DNA of 15,259 nt. Origin: Patescibacteria group bacterium (GTDB taxonomy: Bacteria > Patescibacteriota > Minisyncoccia > Sungbacterales > GWA2-42-14). The stretch spans positions 1-15,259 of the forward strand of contig JAGXAD010000004.1 in assembly GCA_018971745.1 (NCBI GenBank), given 5' to 3'. Every line of letters starts with the position of its first letter. The stretch's first letter is position 1. The notes beneath the pieces were generated by a model. The model did no database searches, had not been told where the DNA came from, and worked only from the letters and a program-made list of their open reading frames with translations. Both the position numbers and the translations under genes were made by a program. Positions 6,655 to 13,800 of this stretch are shown piece by piece.

Positions 6655-6767
6655 TTTTAAAAAACATCGCCCCGACCCAGCAGTCGGGGCGACTCACCAA
6701 AATTGCTTTTGGTTCTGACCTCGGGTCGGAACACCATGCCAAAAGCAATTTTGAGTGTTTTTAAAAT
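6654..6767 (-). repeat. Branched hairpin element, copy 2 (inverted relative to copy 1)
   Basis: Outer arms are ATTTTAAAAAACA (6654-6666) and TGTTTTTAAAAT (6756-6767). Hairpin 2 is TCGCCCCGAC (6667-6676) with GTCGGGGCGA (6683-6692). Hairpin 1 is AAAATTGCTTTTGG (6699-6712) with CCAAAAGCAATTTT (6739-6752), and inside it GGTTCTGAC pairs with GTCGGAAC (6724-6731). Read on the minus strand it aligns with copy 1: AAAACACT, then AAATTGCTTTTGGCA, GGTGTT, AACCAAAAGCAATTT, GTGAGT. The outer stem and hairpin 2 have different sequences but keep their pairing. The GC-rich hairpin 2 could act as a transcription stop after rpsU, but no T-tract follows. Confidence 0.85.
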
Positions 6768-6795
6768 CATTTTTTCTTTCACTTGGCGTGAAACA

Positions 6796-7263
6796 ATGAA
6801 TCTCAAAGAAAAAATAGCGAGCGACATGAAAGTGGCGATGAAAAACCGTGATGAATTGAAATTGTCCGTGTTGCGGATGCTGCAATCAGCGGTACACAAT
6901 AAGGAAATTGAGAAAAAAGGAAAAACTGGGGGCGGGTCGGGTGAATTGAGCGAAGAAGAAATAATTCTTGTGTTTCGTTCGGAAATAAAAAAGCGCCGCG
7001 ACGCGGCGGCGGGCTTCGCGCAGGGCGGCAGGAAAGAGTCCGCGGAAAAAGAAACGCATGAGGCGGAAATTTTGCAATCATACTTGCCGCAGGAATTATC
7101 GGATGCGGAATTGGAAAAAATCGCGCAAGAAGTCGTTTCCGGAATGGGCGAGGTAAGCATAAAAGATTTTGGCCGCGTGATGGGTGAAGTAATGAAGCGC
7201 GTGAAAGGGCAGGCAAGTGGGGATCGGGTAAGTAGGGCGGTAAAAATAATTCTTGAAAAGTAA
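6796..7263 (+). CDS. GatB/YqeY domain protein
   Basis: A 155-aa YqeY-like protein, related to the helical tail domain of the amidotransferase subunit GatB. It starts MNLKEKIASDMKVAMKNRDE, with the family features KLSVLRMLQSAVHNKEIEK, an EIKKRRDAAAGFAQGGR segment, EAEILQSYLPQELSDAELE and KDFGRVMGEVMKRVKG near the end. These are recognisable YqeY blocks at normal length. The biochemical role is unproven; tRNA-linked amidation is suggested only by homology. The ATG at 6796 is chosen over an upstream TTG at 6703 because the upstream frame runs through the hairpin element. No clear SD is present. The gene ends at a shared bidirectional terminator. Confidence 0.9.
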   Translation: MNLKEKIASDMKVAMKNRDELKLSVLRMLQSAVHNKEIEKKGKTGGGSGELSEEEIILVFRSEIKKRRDAAAGFAQGGRKESAEKETHEAEILQSYLPQELSDAELEKIAQEVVSGMGEVSIKDFGRVMGEVMKRVKGQASGDRVSRAVKIILEK

Positions 7264-7299
7264 AAACGCAGGATGCGATTGTTGCACGCCTGCGTTTTT
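7262..7299. terminator. Bidirectional terminator between convergent genes
   Basis: AAAAACGCAGG (7262-7272) pairs with CCTGCGTTTTT (7289-7299). The terminal A and T runs give a T-tract on both strands. It serves the YqeY-like gene (+) and the 109-aa membrane gene (-). Confidence 0.85.
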
Positions 7300-7319
7300 A
7301 GTCAATGACGCGGATTAAA

Positions 7320-7649
7320 TTACCCTACGCCGAGAAGTTTTGCAATGCCTCCAAAAAAGAGCCAAAAACACCACTCCATTGCATGAAAGCACCACATTAT
7401 TAAAAGTATACAAAATTGGAATGGCCAGAAAAGCGCAAAGAGTATTTGGTCATGGTATAGCGGTACCGGTGTGTTATTCCCGGGTAAGTTTGATACGACA
7501 CCTTTCGCAGACCATACTTGTTGCCAAAATGTTTGTGGCTCGTGCCCAAAAATATAGTTGTGATAATATGTTCCGATAGCCCATCCGACATTGAGATAGA
7601 TCGCACCAGCAACGAGTATCATCGCAAATCGCGTTACCCGATTATTCAT
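7320..7649 (-). CDS. 109-aa membrane protein, unknown
   Basis: Starts MNNRVTRFAMILVAGAIYL, giving a first helix over about residues 7-28. A polar loop (about 29-66, with PQTFWQQVWSAKGVV) precedes a long hydrophobic region (about 68-104) rich in Trp, Phe and Cys (FQFCILLIMWCFHAMEWCFW), probably one or two more helices. No family is recognised. The start is well supported by AAGGAG seven bases before the ATG. It is a single minus-strand gene inside an otherwise plus-strand block, convergent with the YqeY-like gene and divergent from ybeY. A possible short leader reading frame precedes it (7651-7698). Confidence 0.75.
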   Translation of the reverse strand: MNNRVTRFAMILVAGAIYLNVGWAIGTYYHNYIFGHEPQTFWQQVWSAKGVVSNLPGNNTPVPLYHDQILFALFWPFQFCILLIMWCFHAMEWCFWLFFGGIAKLLGVG

Positions 7650-7650
7650 T

Positions 7651-7698
7651 TCAGCTCCTTTTTGGCAGTTTTTCTGCCAGTTTATAAATTAAAGTCAA
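7651..7698 (-). other. Possible 15-codon leader ORF before the 109-aa gene
   Basis: On the minus strand AGGAGG (7711-7706) lies seven bases before a TTG at 7698. That frame encodes 15 residues (starting MTLIYKLAEKLPKRS) and stops one base before the ATG at 7649. A GGCAG/CTGCC hairpin with a five-T loop (7664-7678) falls inside it. The layout resembles a coupled leader peptide, but there is no coding-bias evidence, and the SD-like bases also abut the ybeY start on the other strand. Confidence 0.3.
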
Positions 7699-7711
7699 AG
7701 ACCAACCTCCT

Positions 7712-8122
7712 ATGTTTAGTTTAGCACAATATAAAAAACTTGTCAAGTACTTTCCGCGATACATTAAAAAACGGCTGCCAAAAGAGGTGGCCGTTATTAA
7801 CATTTCCGCAAAAGAATCAAGGCGTCTGAACCGGCTCTACCGTAAAAAAAATAAGCCAACTAATGTGCTTTCCTTCCGCTACGGCAAGGATTACGGTGAA
7901 ATTTTACTATGCTCCGAAGTTATCAAAAAAGAGGCAAAACAAGCAGGCAATTCACAAAATAAGCAGATGACATGGATGCTTATTCATGCTATGCTCCACT
8001 TGGGAGGAGTGCATCACGAGAACGGCGCGCGTCAGGAAAAGAGGTTTGCAAAATTAGAGGGATTGATTTTGAAATGCGTTTTGGCGGAAAATTCAAAATT
8101 CAAAATTCAAAAATCAAAATGA
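7712..8122 (+). CDS. ybeY: Endoribonuclease / rRNA maturation factor YbeY
   Basis: Zinc-dependent endoribonuclease involved in 16S rRNA 3' maturation and ribosome quality control. The 136-aa product shows KPTNVLSFRY, GEILLCSEVI and the metal motif HAMLHLGGVHH (His at positions 1, 5 and 11, as in the H-x3-H-x5-H family pattern). It is short compared with the usual 150-160 aa. The last residues (ENSKFKIQKSK) are encoded by the left arm of the AT-rich spacer element before ftsA, so the C-terminus appears to have been supplied by the repeat. There is no SD; the bases before the ATG read CCTCCT, the opposite of an SD. Confidence 0.93.
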   Translation: MFSLAQYKKLVKYFPRYIKKRLPKEVAVINISAKESRRLNRLYRKKNKPTNVLSFRYGKDYGEILLCSEVIKKEAKQAGNSQNKQMTWMLIHAMLHLGGVHHENGARQEKRFAKLEGLILKCVLAENSKFKIQKSK

Positions 8123-8195
8123 ACGAAAGAAAATTTTTCTGCAAGAAAAATTTTCAATCAAAAATTTTGCATTTTGACTTTTGCATTTTGCATGT
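8088..8195. repeat. AT-rich palindromic spacer element overlapping ybeY and abutting ftsA
   Basis: The left arm has repeated TTCAAAA words and AATCAAAAT (8088-8120). The centre is GAAAATTTTTCT (8129-8140), loop GCA, AGAAAAATTTTC (8144-8155), a 12-bp perfect stem. The right arm ATTTTGCATTTTGACTTTTG continues to the ftsA ATG at 8196. The element carries the ybeY stop codon. Confidence 0.8.
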
Positions 8196-9434
8196 ATGGC
8201 GCGTAACACCATTGCCGCAATTGACATCGGCACGACCGCAATTACCACGGTGGTTGCCGGTACCGCGAACAAGGACCAAAAAATCCGGATTTTAGGCATG
8301 GGTAGAAGCCCGACCTACGGCATGCGCCGGGGTTCGGTTGTTGACATTGATGAAGTTACCGCGTCTATAAAAAAATCCGTGCAGGCCGCGGCAAAAGCCG
8401 CGAACGTAAAAATTTCAAGCGCGATTATCGCGGCATCAGGCACGCATGTCAATTCATTCGTATCTAGAGGCGTGATTGCGGTTGGCAGGGCGGACGGGGA
8501 AATTTCCGAAGGCGACGTGAAACGCGTGCTCTCGGCCGCGGAAGGAGCGATTCCGCGAAATCCCAATCGCGAAGTGATTCACGTCATTCCCAAGGCGTAT
8601 AAAATTGACGGCGAATCCGGCATTGCGGATCCCATCGGCATGGTAGGCATTCGTTTGGAGGTTGAGGCGATTATCATTGACGGCGCAAAATCAGCGATGC
8701 AGAGTTTGATGAAATGCATGGAAGGCGCGGGCGTTGAGGTTGAGGATTTTGTGTTTTCTCCTCTGGCATCGGCCGAAGCCGTGCTCTCGCGCAGGCAAAA
8801 GGAACTTGGCGTGATGCTCCTGGACATCGGCGGAGGCACTTCGGATTTTTCTGTGTTTGAAGAGGGCCGTTTGATTCACGCGGGCGTATTTCCCGTCGGC
8901 GGAAATCACATCACAAGCGACATCGCCATCGTGTTTCAAACCGATGTTGATGTTGCGGAAAAAATAAAATTGAGTTTTGGGCATTCCCTGCCGGATGAAA
9001 TCGCAAAGCGCGAACAAATCAAGCTTGCGGAATTTGTGCCGGATGCCAAAGAAACTTATTCGCATCGCGCGCTTGCCGAAATCATTGAGGCGCGCCTGAA
9101 AGACATTTTTGAACTCGCGCATAAAGAATTGAAAAAAATAAACCGGGCCGGGCTTCTGCCCGCCGGGGTTGTTTTAATCGGCAGAGCTTCGTCAATCCCC
9201 GGCATTGTGGAATTGGCAAAGCGCGAGCTTGAACTGCCGGTGGAACTTGCGTCCGCAACGCAGTCGCCGCATCACGGAAAGCCGGATGAAAAATTATTTG
9301 ATTTACCCGTGGCATCCGGTTTGATTCACTGGCAGATGAACCGCGTGTCCGGGCGAGACCCGTTTTTCTACAATTCAACCGTGGCGCAAGTGGCAAGCAG
9401 CGTGAAAAATTGGCTCCGCATCTTTTTGCCGTAG
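8196..9434 (+). CDS. ftsA: Cell division protein FtsA
   Basis: Actin-like ATPase that anchors FtsZ filaments to the membrane. From the ATG at 8196 it is 412 aa, a normal length. Motifs: phosphate-1 loop AAIDIGTTAITTVVAG near the start; the 1C/SHS2 region (ASGTHVNSFVSRGVIAVGRA, then the EISEGDVKRVLSAA segment); phosphate-2 LLDIGGGTSDFSVFEEG; the adenosine region VVLIGRASSIPGIVELAKR; and a short amphipathic C-terminal helix SVKNWLRIFLP that serves as the membrane-targeting sequence. The in-frame TTG at 8181 belongs to the spacer repeat. No SD is present. It lies upstream of ftsZ, separated by a terminator, so the two may be transcribed separately. Confidence 0.96.
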   Translation: MARNTIAAIDIGTTAITTVVAGTANKDQKIRILGMGRSPTYGMRRGSVVDIDEVTASIKKSVQAAAKAANVKISSAIIAASGTHVNSFVSRGVIAVGRADGEISEGDVKRVLSAAEGAIPRNPNREVIHVIPKAYKIDGESGIADPIGMVGIRLEVEAIIIDGAKSAMQSLMKCMEGAGVEVEDFVFSPLASAEAVLSRRQKELGVMLLDIGGGTSDFSVFEEGRLIHAGVFPVGGNHITSDIAIVFQTDVDVAEKIKLSFGHSLPDEIAKREQIKLAEFVPDAKETYSHRALAEIIEARLKDIFELAHKELKKINRAGLLPAGVVLIGRASSIPGIVELAKRELELPVELASATQSPHHGKPDEKLFDLPVASGLIHWQMNRVSGRDPFFYNSTVAQVASSVKNWLRIFLP

Positions 9435-9448
9435 TGTTGTTGAAGCGT

Positions 9449-9474
9449 ATATCACGCCATAGCGTGATATTTTT
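9449..9474 (+). terminator. Terminator between ftsA and ftsZ
   Basis: ATATCACGC (9449-9457), loop CATA, GCGTGATAT (9462-9470), then TTTT. The nine-bp perfect stem starts 14 bases after the ftsA stop. Confidence 0.8.
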
Positions 9475-9480
9475 GTAAAC

Positions 9481-9508
9481 TTGCAAAGAGGAACGAAAGA
9501 GATAAATT
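9481..9508 (+). promoter_or_regulatory. Possible promoter of ftsZ
   Basis: TTGCAA (9481-9486), a 16-base spacer and TAAATT (9503-9508) directly behind the ftsA terminator. The leader would be about 55 bases and consists of AT-rich words such as AAATTCTAAATTCCAGATTT, with no SD before the ATG at 9568. Confidence 0.45.
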
Positions 9509-9567
9509 AAAAATGCGGAATATTTTTAAATTCTAAATTCCAGATTTTAGATTCTAACTTCTACGCA

Positions 9568-10689
9568 ATGCCAAACGTTAAACCGGACATAGAAACATAT
9601 GCGCGGATTAAAGTCATCGGGGTCGGAGGATCCGGCGGATCCGCCATTACCCGCATGATGGATGCCAAAATTCACGGCATTGATTTTATCGCGATTAACA
9701 CCGACGCGCAGGCGCTGCATCACAACAAGTCAACTTCCAAAATCCACATCGGGAAAAATCTGACTAAGGGCTTGGGCGCGGGAATGAATCCGGAACTCGG
9801 GCGGCAGGCAGCCGAGGAAAACCGCGATGAAATTCACGAAGCAATTAAGGGTTCGGACATGGTGTTTGTAACTTGCGGACTTGGCGGAGGAACCGGAACG
9901 GGTGCGGCTCCGATTGTGGCTGAAGTTGCGCGCGACGCGGGCGTGCTTACGGTCGGCGTGGTAACGAGGCCGTTTATGTTTGAGGGAACCCAGCGCTCGC
10001 GCATCGCCGATGCCGGCTGGGTAAAGTTGAAAGACAATGTGGACGCCCTGATTACGATTCCGAACGACCGGATTTTGGGCATGATTGAGCGGAATACGCC
10101 GATTCTAAGCGCGTTTCAGATTTGCGATGATGTGTTGAAAAACGCGGTGCAGGGAATTTCGGATTTAATCACGATGCCCGGCCTGGTAAATGTTGATTTT
10201 GCCGATGTGCGCACCATTATGGAAAATCAAGGGTCCGCTTTGATGGGCGTTGGCGTATCTGCCGGAGAAAATCGCGCAGTGCAGGCGGCGCAGGCCGCAA
10301 TCAGCTCGCCGCTTTTAGACATATCTATCAACGGCGCTAAAGGCGTGTTGTTCAATGTTTCCGGCGGGCACGATTTGTCTATGTGGGAAATAAACGAGGC
10401 CGCAAAAGTGATTACCGAATCAATTGACAGAGACGCAAAATTGATTTTTGGCGCGGTGCATGATGAGCGCCTGAAAAAAGGAGAAATTAAAATTACCGTG
10501 ATTGCGACCGGATTTAACGGAGACGGAGGAGAAGTAAAGCGGACCATTCCGGTGCAAACAACTCAGCAAGCAAAAAACGGAAACGGAAACGGAGGCGCGG
10601 CCGCGGCGCCAAGCAAGCCGCAGGAAAAAGAAAAAGAGGAGGAATCCGAATGGGACGCGGTGCCCGCGTTTTTGCGCAGAAAAAAATAA
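9568..10689 (+). CDS. ftsZ: Cell division protein FtsZ
   Basis: Tubulin-like GTPase that forms the division ring. The 373-aa product has IKVIGVGGSGGSAITRM near the start, the tubulin signature GGGTGTGAAP (about residues 106-115), TRPFMFEGTQR, and the T7 catalytic loop NVDFADVRTIM (about 208-218). The polymerising core ends near VIATGFNG. A variable linker with Gly/Asn/Ala and Glu/Lys runs (about 325-358) leads to the conserved C-terminal peptide EWDAVPAFLRRKK, which in other bacteria binds FtsA. This fits the FtsA encoded just upstream. No frameshift or missing catalytic residue was seen. Confidence 0.98.
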   Translation: MPNVKPDIETYARIKVIGVGGSGGSAITRMMDAKIHGIDFIAINTDAQALHHNKSTSKIHIGKNLTKGLGAGMNPELGRQAAEENRDEIHEAIKGSDMVFVTCGLGGGTGTGAAPIVAEVARDAGVLTVGVVTRPFMFEGTQRSRIADAGWVKLKDNVDALITIPNDRILGMIERNTPILSAFQICDDVLKNAVQGISDLITMPGLVNVDFADVRTIMENQGSALMGVGVSAGENRAVQAAQAAISSPLLDISINGAKGVLFNVSGGHDLSMWEINEAAKVITESIDRDAKLIFGAVHDERLKKGEIKITVIATGFNGDGGEVKRTIPVQTTQQAKNGNGNGGAAAAPSKPQEKEKEEESEWDAVPAFLRRKK

Positions 10690-10745
10690 TGCGCTCGGCA
10701 GTGGTTTTGAAAATCGCCGCAAAACCCGCTCTGTGCATAAAAATT

Positions 10746-10774
10746 TTGTTTAGTTGAGCTAAAAAATATATCAT
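10746..10774 (+). promoter_or_regulatory. Probable promoter of the exported sulfatase gene
   Basis: TTGTTT (10746-10751), a 17-base spacer and TATCAT (10769-10774), the same -10 as mfd. A small dyad (TTTAG TTGAG CTAAA, 10749-10763) overlaps the -35 end and spacer. Transcription starting near 10781 would leave a leader of about 80 bases containing ACCTCCTC (10821-10828), which is complementary to an SD. Confidence 0.5.
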
Positions 10775-10862
10775 AACAATATACTCTTAATTAACCTTAT
10801 TTTCTCCGTTTGCATGTTTGACCTCCTCAAATTGCGCCGGGAAATAAAGGCATTGTTTTCAT

Positions 10863-13800
10863 ATGAAAAAATTTATCGCATCAATATCAATGGCGGCAAT
10901 GCTTGCGGCGCCGGTTTTTGCGTTTGCCGACCAAAATTTTGACTTTATTCAGCAACTGCAGGCAAAACTTGAAGCGATACAAGCGCAACTTAACGGATAT
11001 TTGCAACAGCAGCAACAATTACAGCAGCAACAATTACAACAGCAACAATCACAGCAACAGCAACAATCACAGCAGCAACAAACGTTTCAGCAGCAGGCAT
11101 CTTCCGTTTCAGGTTCTTCCGAGTTTCAAAACGGCGATGCCGTTCGTACCGCCGTAACTCTCAATATTCGCTCTTCCGCAGGTTTGTCCGGAACTGTTTT
11201 AGCTAAAGCGCCGACAGGTTCAACCGGCGTTATCCGATGCAATCTTGTTTCCGGAAGCGAATGTCCTGCGTCAGCCAACGGCATGATTTGGTGGTACATT
11301 GATTGGGACAATTCGTCTTTGCCTACCGGCTGGTCTGCGGAAGGAACGTCTGAGGCGACATTTTTGGAAAAAATTGCTTCTTTTGGCGGCACACAGCAGC
11401 AGTCTTCAACTCAGTCGACGCAAACAAACCAATCGACTCAGCAACAGTCCTCAACCCAATCGACCTGGCAGCAGTCCTCATCAAATCAAACCCAATCAAC
11501 CCAACAGCAGTCCGGCGGGCAGTGCACTTTCGGGAAATTATACGCAAGCCAATACACCGACGCCGCTTCAACCATTGCAAGCACTCAAGACGGTGGGTAT
11601 ATCCTAGGTGGCTCGACGAATTTCCGGGATACGCGGGGGGGCTACGCCGATCTCCTGGTCCAAAAAATCGACGCAAACGGCAAAATCAATTGGCAAAAAA
11701 TATTTAATCGCGGGTATTCCGGCACGGGTATTGGTCACGATTTTGGCACGCATGCGTTTCGCGCCGTTGCCTCTCCCGACGGCGGCTCTCTTGCGGCAAC
11801 GAATATTTCCAACACCACTTACGACAGCCAAGGATTAATCGTCAAAGGAATGGGTCTTGACCTCCTGCTCGTGAAGCTTGATTCATCGGGCGCCGTGCAA
11901 TGGCAGAAATCATACGGGAGACAAGACGGCGCACAGAATTATCAATACCCGCTTTTCTTGCAGAAGGTCTCCGGTGGCTACGTCGTTGCGGGGCAAACAT
12001 GGAAGAGCAACATGTATAATGTGAGAGATTCATTTTACAGCACCTTTGTCCTCAAAGTTGACGACCAGGGGAATATCGTCTGGCAGAAGCGCCTTGGAAC
12101 CGAGGAAGGGGCGAGATTCACTTCGTTTGCCCAGGCCCCGGACGGAGGATATCTCTTGACGGTGGGCACGCTCGTGTATATTAATGGCTTGAGCTATCAG
12201 GTAGAGGGAACGGTAATTGCGAAGCTTGATGCTTCGGGAAACATCCAATGGACAAAAGCGTATGCAACTAAAACCGATTGGGCCAGTTCTCCAACGGCTG
12301 ATGGCGGAGCGATAGTCGTGGGACGCGCCCCTTACTTCGTTTTTGGTTCAAATCCAACATATCTCGCGGCAATTGACGTGTACAAGCTGGATTCTTCCGG
12401 CGCCATCCAGTGGAGCAAGGAGTATTCGTCGAATGCCCCAAGCGCGTTCGACAAGCCCGATGCCGTCAAGCAGACGAAGGACGGAGGATACGCGGTGCTC
12501 GGCGACACCCGCGACGATATCCTCCTTCTCAAACTGAACGAAGGAGGAGACATCGTGTGGCAGAAGGCCTATTCCAGCGGTCCGGTCTGGGACTCGATTG
12601 GGTATGAAGACCCGGCCGATTTCATTCCGACTCAAGACGGAGGGTATGCCATTGTGGGCCAGACCAATCGTTCCGCAAAACGCGGCAACCCTTGGGCAGG
12701 AAATACCGAAGACATCCTTGCTTTCAAAGTGGACGCTTCCGGAAACATCAGCTTCTCCGCGAGCGGTTGGAGCGCCAAAGACACCGACCTTACGGCATCC
12801 GCTCCGCTGGTTCCTCCGGTTTCCCCGAAGAGCGGAGGAGTCTTGGTAGATGATTCCTTTGACCTTTCGCCCTCCTCCTTCTCCGCGAATGTCAGCGATG
12901 CGACTCTGAGCGAAAAGGACTTGAGCCAGGGTACCTGCGGCACGGGACAACAGTCATCGCAGACTTCAACGCAAACTGCTCAGCAGGCGCAGTCGTCTGC
13001 CGTGCAATCAACATCCGCGACATTGCCCGTATTTTCCATCTCTCCAGCCATCGTTCAAAAAGGCAGTGGCGCGTCCGTTACCGCCCTGCTTACCAACGCA
13101 CCTCCGAATGCAACCGTTAAAATTTATTGCCGAGACCCGCTCGGGCAGGTTTGCGACGATGCCGCGTCATACAGCGCTGATTCAAGCGGCAGGTTCTCCA
13201 TCACCTATTCCCCGACAATCATAAACGGTTTGATGACGGGCACCTACGCCAGCTGGATGACAGTCAACGGCGCGCAGTCCAATACCGCTTCGCTGACTGT
13301 TATTGCGCTTTCGTCTTCGCTTCCCGACCTTATCATTTCAGCAGGACCCTCACTTAATTCCGGAACACTTGTCGCGGGGCAAACCCTTACTTTCAAGGCA
13401 ACCGTCAAGAACCAAGGAAGCGCAACTGCATCCGGCACCTTCAACAATCGTTTCCGCATTGATTTGACTAATAACGGCATTGACGAGAATGACCCGGATC
13501 TTCCGGCGCTGAACAGCGCTTCTAATCTTGCGCCCGGAGCTACTCAACAGGTTGTTTCTCCGGGCTGGACCGCAACTGCCGGCACGCATCGGCTTTACGC
13601 CTGCGCCGATCGCCCAGGCAATCTCATTGCTGAATCCGACGACACCAACAATTGCGCTTTTGGCGATACTTTTACAGTAAACGATACCGTCTCCGCCAAA
13701 CCTAATATTGTTGTCATTATGACGGACGACCAAGAGGATGCTCGGGCGGGGGATGAAGCATCATTGGCGGTGATGCCGAAGACCAAAAATTTACTTGTTG

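Noticed and set aside
6703-6795. N-terminal extension of the YqeY-like protein
   Set aside because: The upstream frame is the hairpin element. Family similarity starts at MNLKEKI (6796).
4243-8195. CRISPR-like array from recurring AT-rich spacers
   Set aside because: The repeats are imperfect palindromes spread one per gap between different genes, with no regular repeat-spacer pattern and no cas genes.
10703-10726. Terminator behind ftsZ (GGTTTTG / CAAAACC)
   Set aside because: The stem is only seven bp with a ten-base loop and no T-tract follows, so it is too weak to call.
10514-10774. Minus-strand 86-codon frame opposite the end of ftsZ
   Set aside because: It is antisense to a well-supported gene, and its Phe/Arg/Leu-rich composition is typical of a shadow. 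The ATGA overlap with the mini-ORF is not enough.
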